Of a stretch of DNA of 60,936 bases, positions 1 to 8,014 are shown in pieces. A program made the position numbers and the translations under genes. Below the pieces are notes generated by a model. The model ran no database searches. It was not told where the DNA came from and worked only from the letters and a program-made list of their open reading frames with translations. This DNA comes from an uncultured Porphyromonadaceae bacterium. Its GTDB lineage: Bacteria > Bacteroidota > Bacteroidia > Bacteroidales > Muribaculaceae. Location: the NCBI GenBank assembly GCA_947176605.1, contig CAMWRH010000008.1, positions 1-60,936 on the forward strand, read 5' to 3'. How positions within the stretch are numbered: the first letter of the stretch is position 1; every line of letters starts with the position of its first letter.

Positions 1-104
1 GGTAGAGCTTTCGTTTGTCTCTCACTTCTGTAGCATTCTTGTCATTGTTCGTCGCGGGGCGGCCTTTCAGCGCTTTCGCTTGGGGCGTTTCCCGTTTGCG
101 TTTG

Positions 105-136
105 CAAAGTTAGAACATTTTTCGGCCGTGTGCAAA
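105..136 (-). promoter_or_regulatory. Bacteroidetes-type promoter firing off the left edge
   Basis: On the minus strand a -33 TTTG (136-133) and a -7 TAACTTTG (112-105) are separated by 20 bp, matching the Bacteroidetes housekeeping promoter. Transcription would run leftward out of the window. The roughly 100 nt of leader that remain hold no start codon followed by a usable frame, so the gene it serves lies beyond position 1. Confidence 0.6.
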
Positions 137-252
137 TATTTTTTGAACAAATACGCGATTCAGGTGTTAATACTTACGTAACGTACTGAAAGAGTGCGAG
201 ATAAATTTATGTAAAATAGTGTTAATATCTGTAAACACCAAATTCTACAACT

Positions 253-381
253 ATGCTTTACGACATAATTATCTGCTTCTCCCCGCTGATTTTCCTTGTT
301 CCGAGCCTTTACATACTCACTTCGATTGAAGAAAGGGCACAGAAACGCCGGGCTTTGCAATGTGTGAAGGTGAAAAATTAA
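253..381 (+). CDS. Possible 42-aa single-span membrane peptide
   Basis: An ATG-to-TAA frame encodes 42 residues. The first 22 are mostly hydrophobic (IIICFSPLIFLVPSLYIL) and are followed by a strongly basic tail (EERAQKRRA), the usual shape of a small inner-membrane peptide with its C-terminus in the cytoplasm. No plus-strand TTTG/TAnnTTTG promoter or homologue is recognised. It could be a chance frame in a non-coding gap, so the call is weak. Confidence 0.22.
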   Translation: MLYDIIICFSPLIFLVPSLYILTSIEERAQKRRALQCVKVKN

Positions 382-456
382 GCCCCTGCGACTATACCAC
401 CTCTGCGCCATTGCGATTGCCCCGACCATAAATTTACCCCGTCGGCCAATATGACG

Positions 457-485
457 TTATCTCAGATAGGCAATTTCTGAGATAA
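457..485. repeat. 10-bp perfect inverted repeat
   Basis: TTATCTCAGA (457-466) and its exact reverse complement TCTGAGATAA (476-485) flank a 9-nt spacer. There is no T-run on either side, so a regulator site or a processing hairpin is as likely as a terminator. Confidence 0.55.
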
Positions 486-521
486 ATCCATGGCCTGCTA
501 CCATCTTACGGATTTTCCGGC

Positions 522-591
522 TACAGATATACATACAGAGAGAGAGCGTGCCGATTGCTCGGCACGCTCTCTCTCTGTATGTATATCTGTA
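522..591. repeat. Perfect 33-bp hairpin with TTGC loop
   Basis: Positions 522-554 are the exact reverse complement of 559-591, separated only by TTGC. The arms contain an (AG)5/(CT)5 run and a GCGTGCCGA top. Neither strand continues into a T-run. It sits about 155 nt beyond the stop of the M23 peptidase gene, so it would form in that operon's 3' transcript. A shorter inverted repeat (591-598 with 612-619) abuts it. Confidence 0.85.
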
Positions 592-658
592 TCTGCCGGG
601 CCGGGATATGGCGGCAGATATTTTGCGGGTTACGGGCAGTGGCCGGGCGGATATCTCC

Positions 659-684
659 TTAGTACTGCCATTTAGTACTGCCAT
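659..684. repeat. 13-bp exact tandem duplication
   Basis: TTAGTACTGCCAT occurs twice back to back (659-671 and 672-684), a small slippage-type duplication 60 nt past the end of the M23 peptidase gene. Confidence 0.8.
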
Positions 685-745
685 CAACCTATCCCCTACC
701 CTACGGCACGGCGGGATTTCAGGACCGTCATGCTCCGCCCTATCC

Positions 746-1798
746 TTACTTACGCAGCTTCAGCATTACACCGGGCTGAAGTGGCTCGGTCTCTGAAATA
801 AAGTTGAGCTGGCATATCTGAAGTACGCTCACTCCGGCGCGGGCGGCAATCTTATCCAATGTATCGCCGACCTTTACCACATACGTGCGGCGCTGATCAA
901 GCGATTTGCCACGCACACCGCCGGCGGCCACTCCTGCGAGCACACCTGAAGTGACACCGCTGAAATTACGCTGATTCCCGGTTGCTGCCGCCGATCCTTT
1001 GGGAGTGACCATCCCTCCTGCAAAGTCGAATACTGTCAGCGGATCTACGGCATTTCCCAATACGCGGGTCTCGAAATGGAGATGCGGACCGGTGGAATTT
1101 CCGGTATTTCCACTCAAGGCGATCGGCTGATGAGCCGCCACATAATCTCCGGGAGTCACGAGTGTGCCGCTGAGATGGGCATAGCGGGTCTCAAGGCCGT
1201 TCTCATGTTTTACCACGACATAATGACCGTATCCGCCGGCTTCGTAACTGATTCTGTCAACTACGCCGGGCAATGGCACGCATACCGTGTCGCCTACCGA
1301 CATTGCAATATCCACACCCTTGTGCATACGGCCGAATTTGGGCCTATATCCGAACCCGGATGTTATACGGCCCCATTCGGGAGCCGCATACATCATGCCT
1401 GTCCATCCGGTGGAAATTCCTTTACCGGGGGCTGAGTTGCCCCCCATGGCTGATTCCCATACGCCCGACTGGTAATAGCCGGCGGCGGCGGACGCCTTGC
1501 TGATATAGGCCAGGGCACCGGCCCGGCATTCACCATTTTTCGCTTCCGCCACCATCGCCAAAGCTCCCAGTGCCCCGGAGGGGACGGTCGGAGCCGCAGC
1601 GGTGGAAGCCGTAGATAAAATGGCATCAATCGCACCTGCCGCCGAGGATGCGGATGCGGCAGACTCCGATACCGGCTCCTTACCTATCCAATCCAAGGCA
1701 CCGAACGAGAACGCATCGGACTGTGCCGATGCCGCGTTCACGCCGATGCAGAGCATAAATGCCGATGCATATATAATTTTCCTAAAATCCATCATCAT
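746..1798 (-). CDS. Secreted M23 metallopeptidase with LysM domain
   Basis: Probable murein endopeptidase of about 350 residues that would cleave peptidoglycan cross-links in the periplasm. An N-terminal hydrophobic segment ending in an AxA-like site (ASA) suggests Sec export. The LytM/M23 fold carries the zinc-binding HxxxD (HKGVD, about 159-163) and HxH (HLHF, about 240). A C-terminal LysM motif (YVVKVGDTLDKIA) should anchor it to glycan. Between signal and catalytic domain is an Ala/Ser-rich linker. A GTG lies nine bases upstream; three consecutive ATGs begin at 1798 and are preferred. It is last in an operon behind the Wza- and Wzz-type genes, which suggests wall remodelling around an export complex. 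Confidence 0.88.
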   Translation of the reverse strand: MMMDFRKIIYASAFMLCIGVNAASAQSDAFSFGALDWIGKEPVSESAASASSAAGAIDAILSTASTAAAPTVPSGALGALAMVAEAKNGECRAGALAYISKASAAAGYYQSGVWESAMGGNSAPGKGISTGWTGMMYAAPEWGRITSGFGYRPKFGRMHKGVDIAMSVGDTVCVPLPGVVDRISYEAGGYGHYVVVKHENGLETRYAHLSGTLVTPGDYVAAHQPIALSGNTGNSTGPHLHFETRVLGNAVDPLTVFDFAGGMVTPKGSAAATGNQRNFSGVTSGVLAGVAAGGVRGKSLDQRRTYVVKVGDTLDKIAARAGVSVLQICQLNFISETEPLQPGVMLKLRK

Positions 1799-1845
1799 AT
1801 ATATCACTTATAAATTCACCTCGCCCGGATGCGACGGGCAGATTG

Positions 1846-2982
1846 TCAATCTTTGGCCGGGTCAGCCGGTTTTGCCGACTCTGCCTCGGCAAGTGCTTTT
1901 GCGGCCTTGTGCTCTTCAAGCATAGGCTTGAGGAACTGTATCCACACCGCACATGCCACAAATGCCAGGAAGGTAAAGCCTACGAGAATAAGGGCTTTGC
2001 GCGGCTTGGAGGGCTTGATGGGCACCGTAGCCGGGGTGATTATCGCATATACGGGCATCGTCTCCTGCACTTTTGCCTGCGCACGCTGCACCTGCTGACA
2101 GGTGGAATTATAGAGGTTGAAGGCAAGAGCCGTCTCATTCTCAAGACGCTCACGCTCTACCTGGGCCGAACGGAACACTATGCCCTGATTGCGGTCAAGA
2201 TAGTTGGCATAGCGCTGCTGAGCCTTATAGTAGGCGGCCTGAGCCTCCTCATTGAGTTTCTCAGCATAACGCAGATCCTGACGGGCCTTGTTGGTGCGGT
2301 AATCTGTCACAAACTGCTTCAGGCGGTTGACCACCGTATCGGCAAGAATGGCAGATACCAGAGGGTCCTGCATGCTCACATCCACCGTCACCACAGAGGT
2401 CTTGGCGTCGACCGACGCCACAATCCGGTCCTCAAGGGCCTTCACGAGATCATCCTCATCTTTGGTGAGCTGGAAATTGTCGAGTTTATGATTCGGGTCG
2501 ACTTCTTCCTCGGGAGTGAAAAGGCCGATAAGCTTAAAGGGGAGTGAAATCACCGCGCTCCACCAGGGGGACGTCACATCCTCCTCCATATACTGCGCCA
2601 CTGTCAGCTTCTTACCGTCTTCCTTGGTCTGCACCTCCACATCGAAAAGGCTTGTAAGGAACGGAACGGAGCTGACCACATCGGGATAAAGCATCGGGTA
2701 AACGGCATCCGCGCCACCCGAGAATGTGGCGATACCTGCCATCGAAGCCAGAGCGGCCATGCTTCCGCCGGAGGCCTTGTTGTCGTTGATTTCCGGAGCC
2801 AGCTGCACGGAAGTGGTATATTCCCTGGGGATACTGAAGGCTACAATCAGACCCAGCACCGCACCACAGACACTCCATTTGATGAGCTTGCGACGGTTGG
2901 CCCACAGATTTGAGGCGATATCGAGAAGATCAATCGTACTCTCCTCATTTTCACTGATGTCATTCAGTCTGTCTTCTGCCAT
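1846..2982 (-). CDS. Wzz/chain-length determinant family protein
   Basis: A polysaccharide co-polymerase of 378 residues. It has the classic architecture: a short cytoplasmic N-terminus, a first membrane span near residues 36-53, a long periplasmic coiled region, a Pro-rich stretch before the second span (VPIKPSKPRK) and a second span near 340-358. There is no C-terminal tyrosine kinase domain, so it is the PCP-1/2b-like short form. It would control chain length and help couple polymerisation to the outer-membrane porin encoded just upstream. The C-terminal tail is charged and Ala-rich. No glycosyltransferases accompany it, so the substrate is unknown. Confidence 0.85.
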   Translation of the reverse strand: MAEDRLNDISENEESTIDLLDIASNLWANRRKLIKWSVCGAVLGLIVAFSIPREYTTSVQLAPEINDNKASGGSMAALASMAGIATFSGGADAVYPMLYPDVVSSVPFLTSLFDVEVQTKEDGKKLTVAQYMEEDVTSPWWSAVISLPFKLIGLFTPEEEVDPNHKLDNFQLTKDEDDLVKALEDRIVASVDAKTSVVTVDVSMQDPLVSAILADTVVNRLKQFVTDYRTNKARQDLRYAEKLNEEAQAAYYKAQQRYANYLDRNQGIVFRSAQVERERLENETALAFNLYNSTCQQVQRAQAKVQETMPVYAIITPATVPIKPSKPRKALILVGFTFLAFVACAVWIQFLKPMLEEHKAAKALAEAESAKPADPAKD

Positions 2983-3055
2983 AACTCTTTGGTATATGAA
3001 GCGGGGGCGCTGATATCTTAAGCCATCCGCTCCGGGGTTATGTCAAGCCTTCTGC

Positions 3056-3081
3056 CCCCGACTCTCGCCGGAGAGTCGGGG
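3056..3081. promoter_or_regulatory. 11-bp hairpin between wza- and wzz-type genes
   Basis: CCCCGACTCTC (3056-3066) pairs exactly with GAGAGTCGGGG (3071-3081) around a GCCG loop in the 124-nt spacer between the two export genes. There is no T-run downstream on the minus strand, so it looks more like an mRNA processing or stability element than an efficient terminator. Confidence 0.55.
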
Positions 3082-3106
3082 ACAAGGGGCTATCCTTGAT
3101 AACTTA

Positions 3107-5518
3107 TTATCTAACAATATTTGTGATTGTCGCCGCCAGAGCTGCCACCGATGAGAAGCTGGTGGCCATAGCGAGCACCTTCTCCCAGTTGGTACCCGGA
3201 CGCTGAGGCTTGGAGGGGACGATAATCGTACAGCCGGGCTCAATATCCGTACTTCGTTTCGCCTTGGCCACGGTGCCGTTCATATATACGATATATGCCT
3301 TGTTCTTACGGGCTGTCTGTCCGTAGCCACCGGCCATGTCGACGTAGTATTTGAGTTTCTTACCGGGTTCGTAGACCACGGCGTTGGGGAACATCACGTC
3401 GCCCGATATTTTCACGATACTCTGCTGCTCGGGAACGAAGATGGCATCGCCGGGCTGGAGCACGAGGTCATAGTGCGAGCCGGGATATGCGAGAGCCTTC
3501 TCAAGGTCGATACCTACGTTGTAGGAGCGCGACACGTCGATTTTGCTGAGTGCGATCGAGTCGCCGACGTTGGCATTGCTGTTGGCCATGGCCAGGCGGA
3601 GCGCCTCGCGGCGGGCGGTGTATTCGTCCTCGGAGAGCTGACGGGTCATGTGGGCGCCACGTACATAGGCGCCGTCGATGATACCTCCGGCGCGACGCAC
3701 CACGTCGGAGATCCTTTCGTTGCGCTTTTCAAGAGTATAGCCACCCTCGAAGAGAACTTCGCCACGCACCGACACCTGACGCTGCTCGCCGTAGCCGGGG
3801 CTTGTACGCACGGTGACGTGGTCGTAGGGCATAAGGATGAAGTTTTCACCTTCGCCTACGGCAAGACCGTTCTCGATTGAGAGCTCATAGAGATCGGCCA
3901 GACGCTGCGTGGGTGTGAGTGAAGTGGGATTTACCACACGGCGCGCCACTTCGACGCGGGCCGTAGAGGCACCCTCCAGCAGACCGCCGGCCTGCAGTAT
4001 GAGGTCTTCAAGAGTAGTATTGTCGGCAAACGGATAAGTACCCGGGCGTGCCACGAGACCCGTGATGGTCAGAGCGCCACGGCTCTTAAGTTCGTGGATA
4101 CTTGAGATTACCAGCACGTCGTTGCGCTGCAGGTCGATATCGGGGGCTGTGCCGTTAAGGATAGCCTTGAGGTCGACTGCCATGATTTCCAGCTGCAGCT
4201 CGGGGCCTTCGCGGTAGAGGAGCACACGGTCGGCATACGCGTCATCGGTCAGGCCGTCGGCTTTGCGCACCAGCTGGCCGACGGTGTTGACACCGTCGCC
4301 GATTGCAAACATGCCGGGACGATATACGGCACCTTTGAGTTCGACACGATTGGCATAGCGGTCAAGAATTGTGCCCACGGTCACAATATCGCCGTCCTTA
4401 AGACGATAAGTGTCAAATTCGGCGCGGTCGATGTTGTAGAGCTCGTTTTCAGTGCCCGACTGGCGTGCCAGACGCACCATTCCCGAATAGGCATCGCCGG
4501 TGAATCCTCCGGCATATGTGAGGAGGTCCTGAATCGTTTCATCAGGCTTGATTTCATAATACATCGGGCGCTTTACATTACCGTCGATGCTAACCAACTG
4601 GTCATATGGAGGCACTATTATGACGTCGCCTTCCTGCAGGCGTATATTGCCTGACGTATTGCCATCGAAAAGATACTCGTAGATATCGATACCGGCCACT
4701 TTGCGTCCGTTGCGGATCACCTGGATGTTACGCAGCGTACCGATGTCGCGGATACCACCGGCGCGATACAGCGCATGGAATACCGAGGAGAAGGGCGACA
4801 TGCGGAATGTGCCGGGAGTTGACACCTCACCGAGGATGTCGACCTGTATGGTGCGCACCTGTCCGAGAGTGACCTGCACTTCGGTCTCGGCATCATCCAT
4901 ACCGGCATACTTGCGGGCGAAGATGCTTTTGATATGCTTGTTGGCATCGGCAATAGAGAGGCCGTTGAGATATACCGGCCCCACCTGCGAGATCATGATG
5001 CTACCCTCGGGGGAGATGGTTTGGCGGAGATGGTCCTCCGAAGTGCCCCAGAGGTCGATTACGACCTCATCACCGGGGCCGAGACGGTAATTCTGGGGAG
5101 TTGCCAGATTTTCACTTGGTTCGAAAGTCAGTGCACGGGCGTTGAATACCTCGTGTCCATATATCTGACGGGCAGAGACTGTATTGTCACTCCCCTTGTC
5201 GACCTCACGGCCGATTTCATCGACAGTCTGGTCTGACACATCATTTGCGGCATTGTGACGGCGCTCTGCATTGGCGGCGCCCACCTTCTGGTCGGTGACA
5301 TCGCGCTCGGAGGTGGACTGCTGTTCAAGACGGGCTTTGATTCTTTCGGCCTGTTCGGGCGTCACACCCTTTGCCATCAGCTCACGTCCGATTTGCTGGT
5401 CGGACTTACCGGCAGCCGAAGCGCTCTTGATGTAGGCGATCACCTGGTCGTCGGTCATGGCGGCGGCCAGCAGGCTCACTGCCATGAAAAGCGACAGTAA
5501 AATACGTCTGATATTCAT
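3107..5518 (-). CDS. Wza-type polysaccharide export porin with multiple SLBB domains
   Basis: Outer-membrane polysaccharide export protein of about 803 residues, roughly twice the length of E. coli Wza. A signal peptide (MNIRRILLSLFMAVSLLAAA) leads. A short helical region with a D-Q-Q-I-G type motif precedes the poly-export domain (YRLGPGDEVVIDLWG, about 143 on), then several SLBB repeats (recurrent G-x-V-x-x-P-G-x-Y/F). A hydrophobic C-terminus is the likely membrane-spanning barrel helix. The first candidate codon is GTG; the ATG at 5518 directly starts the signal peptide. It heads the operon, with a promoter 140 nt upstream. The long SLBB-rich form is common in Bacteroidetes. Confidence 0.9.
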   Translation of the reverse strand: MNIRRILLSLFMAVSLLAAAMTDDQVIAYIKSASAAGKSDQQIGRELMAKGVTPEQAERIKARLEQQSTSERDVTDQKVGAANAERRHNAANDVSDQTVDEIGREVDKGSDNTVSARQIYGHEVFNARALTFEPSENLATPQNYRLGPGDEVVIDLWGTSEDHLRQTISPEGSIMISQVGPVYLNGLSIADANKHIKSIFARKYAGMDDAETEVQVTLGQVRTIQVDILGEVSTPGTFRMSPFSSVFHALYRAGGIRDIGTLRNIQVIRNGRKVAGIDIYEYLFDGNTSGNIRLQEGDVIIVPPYDQLVSIDGNVKRPMYYEIKPDETIQDLLTYAGGFTGDAYSGMVRLARQSGTENELYNIDRAEFDTYRLKDGDIVTVGTILDRYANRVELKGAVYRPGMFAIGDGVNTVGQLVRKADGLTDDAYADRVLLYREGPELQLEIMAVDLKAILNGTAPDIDLQRNDVLVISSIHELKSRGALTITGLVARPGTYPFADNTTLEDLILQAGGLLEGASTARVEVARRVVNPTSLTPTQRLADLYELSIENGLAVGEGENFILMPYDHVTVRTSPGYGEQRQVSVRGEVLFEGGYTLEKRNERISDVVRRAGGIIDGAYVRGAHMTRQLSEDEYTARREALRLAMANSNANVGDSIALSKIDVSRSYNVGIDLEKALAYPGSHYDLVLQPGDAIFVPEQQSIVKISGDVMFPNAVVYEPGKKLKYYVDMAGGYGQTARKNKAYIVYMNGTVAKAKRSTDIEPGCTIIVPSKPQRPGTNWEKVLAMATSFSSVAALAATITNIVR

Positions 5519-5657
5519 CACTGTATGGAAAGCTTAATCAAATATGATTAGTTTAAATATTATCAATCAGGAAGATATGGCCTGTGAATCCCGGCAAGTG
5601 GAGTGCGCCGTCAGCACATATGCCAATTGCCCGGACAGAATCCGGGCTAACCGGGTG

Positions 5658-5689
5658 CAAAGTTAATAAAAAAAAGATGGGCGTGCAAT
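5658..5689 (-). promoter_or_regulatory. Promoter of the polysaccharide export operon
   Basis: On the minus strand a -33 ATTG (5689-5686) and a -7 TAACTTTG (5665-5658) are 20 bp apart. The predicted leader to the wza-type start is about 130 nt and AT-rich. Confidence 0.65.
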
Positions 5690-5701
5690 TCCGCACCCTA
5701 T

Positions 5702-5737
5702 AAAAAAACAAAACCGCCGGTTGCTGAAGTCCGGCGG
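5702..5737 (-). terminator. Intrinsic terminator of the first ECF sigma gene
   Basis: Read on the minus strand, CCGCCGG (5737-5731) and CCGGCGG (5720-5714) form a 7-bp GC stem, followed by TTTTGTTTTTTT (5713-5702). It lies about 117 nt after the sigma-factor stop and just ahead of the export-operon promoter. Confidence 0.8.
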
Positions 5738-5853
5738 ATTGTTTAGAGGTATATTGAAGATAAGTCTGAGTAAATTTTTCTGTTTCGAGTATCTAAATTG
5801 TCGATTGCCAACTTGCGTCAATTACCGATTATCCAAATTGTCGTCAGGAACAT

Positions 5854-6363
5854 TTAATCACGATAGTCTTTCAATAATTCGCGTAGTTTCTTGCGTGTGT
5901 TGAAGATGCGAGCCTTTACGGTGCCCAGCGGCATGCCGAGCTGTTCCGCAATCTCTTCATACTTGTATCCGGCGATATGCATGTTGAAGGGTTCGCGGTA
6001 ATCAGCCGGGAACTGGGCTATCAACGCGGATATCTCGTTGCAAGTATGGGCTCCGTCAGGTGTGGACTGCGAACTGTCGGTAGCATTCGTGATATGATAC
6101 AGATCGACTGAGGCATCAACCATTGTATTCTCTCTCGACGTCTTCCGGTAGTTGTTGATAAAGATGTTGCGCATAATCGTCAGCATCCACCCCTTGAAGT
6201 TGGTATCCTCAGCAAATTTCTCTTCATTGTTGAGGGCTTTCAGTGTGGTATCCTGAACAAGATCGTACGCCTCATCCTTATTCAGGGTAAGCTTCATCGC
6301 GAACGACATCAGATTGCCCTGAATCCCGAGAACGGAGTTTTTGAAAGTAGGCTTGTTGTTCAT
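5854..6363 (-). CDS. Orphan ECF-type RNA polymerase sigma factor
   Basis: A 169-residue sigma-70 family ECF factor. Region 2 carries DLVQDTTLKALNN and the -10 recognition stretch NFKGWMLTIMRNIFINNYRK. Region 4 has a helix-turn-helix (YEEIAEQLGMPLGTVKARIF). No anti-sigma factor, receptor or sensor gene is next to it, unlike FecI-type systems. It is strongly similar to the second ECF gene at 12171-12674. A long leader (about 170 nt) separates promoter and start, leaving room for post-transcriptional control. The target regulon is unknown. Confidence 0.92.
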   Translation of the reverse strand: MNNKPTFKNSVLGIQGNLMSFAMKLTLNKDEAYDLVQDTTLKALNNEEKFAEDTNFKGWMLTIMRNIFINNYRKTSRENTMVDASVDLYHITNATDSSQSTPDGAHTCNEISALIAQFPADYREPFNMHIAGYKYEEIAEQLGMPLGTVKARIFNTRKKLRELLKDYRD

Positions 6364-6534
6364 TTTTTATAAAACCTGCTAAAGTGTGGCTCTTCCGCTT
6401 TGGAATCTCCGCCGACAGGTTCAGCACCCTGTTGCGCGAAACGACTCTTATTCTACATATGGCAATTTTCCATAAATCCTCTGATTCTCAAAACTTTGCC
6501 AATACGACTAAGCCTATGCGGAATTACTCAACCA

Positions 6535-6566
6535 CAAAGTTACACAATTTTCGCGATTTTTTCAAA
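6535..6566 (-). promoter_or_regulatory. Promoter of the first ECF sigma gene
   Basis: A minus-strand TTTG (6566-6563), 20 bp and TAACTTTG (6542-6535) match the consensus exactly. The remainder of the 333-nt gap holds the 172-nt AT-rich leader and, further right, the terminator of the neighbouring operon. Confidence 0.75.
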
Positions 6567-6643
6567 TTTTCAGTAAATTTCTTTATCCAGTTTTTTTCTG
6601 TACGCAATACTCCCCCTGCCATGCCGGCACGGCTCTCCCCTCA

Positions 6644-6686
6644 GGCAAAAAATGTTACTGGAAGGGTCGCAGTAACATTTTTTGCC
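6644..6686 (-). terminator. Intrinsic terminator of the ftsB-like to CNNM operon
   Basis: GGCAAAAAATGTTACT (6644-6659) and its exact complement (6671-6686) form a 16-bp stem with an 11-nt loop. Because the stem contains A6/T6 it can act in both directions. It is directly behind the stop of the CNNM/CorC gene. Confidence 0.75.
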
Positions 6687-6696
6687 GGAAGCGGTC

Positions 6697-7971
6697 TTAC
6701 TTCGGAGTCTCGGGCAGACGTATATCCACGAGCTGGATTTTGCTGGCGGTCATCTTGACCACCTTTATCTTCATTCCGTCGATCTCATATTCCTCTCCGG
6801 CCACGGGCATCGACTCAAGGCGGGTCAGTATCAGCCCGGCTATGGTATGGTAATCATCGCTTTCGCGTATGTCGGTGCCGAAGCGCTCATTGAACGCATC
6901 TATCTCGGCCCGACCGCTCACTTCATAATGCCCGGGTGATATTTCCCGGGCCATGAGGCGGTTTTTGTCGTGCTCGTCTTCGATCTCTCCGAATATCTCT
7001 TCCACGAGATCCTCGAGGGTCACAAGGCCTGCCGTGCCGCCGAATTCATCTACCACGATGGTGAGCGATTTCTTTTCGGTCAGCATCCGACGCATCATCT
7101 TGTTGGCAAGCATCGTCTCGGGTGTGAATATCACGGGCTTGAGGCATTTTGTCCAGTCGGCCTCCGTATTAAAGAGCTCGGCCACATGGATATACCCCAC
7201 CACATCATCGATATCCTCCTTATATACCACGATTTTCGACAGGCCGGTGGCTATGAATTTCTTCACCAGTTCAGCCCGCGTGGTGCGGTCGATCGATACG
7301 GCCACTATCTCATTGCGCGGGATCATGCAGTCGCCTATCGTGGTGTCTTTGAAGTCCATGGCATTGCGGAATATCTTGACCTCATTATCCACCGTCTTGC
7401 GCGCAGGCTGCGCGTCGAGAGTCTCTTCGATGTAATCATCAAGCTGCTCCATTGTAAGGGCTGTGGCCGCCACCGATTCGGCTTTGATGTGGAACACGCG
7501 CATCAGTCCGTGAGAGATGCCGGAAATCAGCAATGTCAAAGGATAGAGCAGCAGATAGATAAGATACAGCGGGAGGGCTACCAGGCGCATGGCCATGTTG
7601 GGATTTATGCGGAAAGCCGTCTTCGGCACAAATTCGCCGGCAATGAGAATCACCAGAGTCGACATGATGGTGTTGGCCACGAGCACGAGTCCGTCATTAC
7701 CGAGCCAACGCTCCAGGAAGGGGTTGACCAGAATCGAGAAGGTGATGCCGTAGATTACGAGCACAATGTTGTTGCCCACCAACAGGGAGGAGATAAACAT
7801 ATCCTCATGACGGGAGAAGCCGCGTATGATGCGGTTGACAAGACCGCCATCGCTCGCATCAATCTCCATACGCACTTTGTTTGACTGGACATAAGCTATC
7901 TCACTGCCTGAGAACAGGGCCGAGAACAACACTGCCAGCAACGTTATCATGACTGCTGCTGAAATTCCCAT
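6697..7971 (-). CDS. CNNM/CorC (HlyC/GldE-like) membrane protein
   Basis: A 424-residue inner-membrane protein with a DUF21 (CNNM) transmembrane domain over about the first 190 residues (FSALFSGSEIAYVQ is its signature), a CBS-domain pair in the middle and a C-terminal CorC_HlyC transporter-associated domain (about 340-420, with VDEFGGTAGLVTLEDLVEEI just before it). Family members are linked to Mg2+/Co2+ efflux; a Bacteroidetes relative, GldE, is needed for gliding. The CBS pair may bind an adenine nucleotide. It follows lptC by 43 nt and is last in the operon. The old name hemolysin is historical and not supported here. Confidence 0.88.
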   Translation of the reverse strand: MGISAAVMITLLAVLFSALFSGSEIAYVQSNKVRMEIDASDGGLVNRIIRGFSRHEDMFISSLLVGNNIVLVIYGITFSILVNPFLERWLGNDGLVLVANTIMSTLVILIAGEFVPKTAFRINPNMAMRLVALPLYLIYLLLYPLTLLISGISHGLMRVFHIKAESVAATALTMEQLDDYIEETLDAQPARKTVDNEVKIFRNAMDFKDTTIGDCMIPRNEIVAVSIDRTTRAELVKKFIATGLSKIVVYKEDIDDVVGYIHVAELFNTEADWTKCLKPVIFTPETMLANKMMRRMLTEKKSLTIVVDEFGGTAGLVTLEDLVEEIFGEIEDEHDKNRLMAREISPGHYEVSGRAEIDAFNERFGTDIRESDDYHTIAGLILTRLESMPVAGEEYEIDGMKIKVVKMTASKIQLVDIRLPETPK

Positions 7972-8014
7972 AGTATCTGTGTTTCAATATATTATAATCA
8001 TGCCCGACACGTCG

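Larger units (their letters stand above)
1..745. other. Gene-poor stretch at the left edge
   Basis: No well-supported gene is seen in this stretch. It holds a minus-strand promoter at the left end, a possible 42-residue membrane peptide ORF, a 10-bp inverted repeat, a 33-bp perfect hairpin and a 13-bp tandem repeat, each listed separately. It lies 3' of the M23 peptidase gene. Confidence 0.6.

Noticed and set aside
1..104. Start of an rRNA operon at the left edge
   Set aside because: A strong promoter points leftward, but no 16S start sequence is visible before the window ends.
1843..2547. A 234-codon plus-strand frame opposite the Wzz gene
   Set aside because: Mirror of a coding strand; its apparent hydrophobic parts come from the complementary sequence of Wzz.
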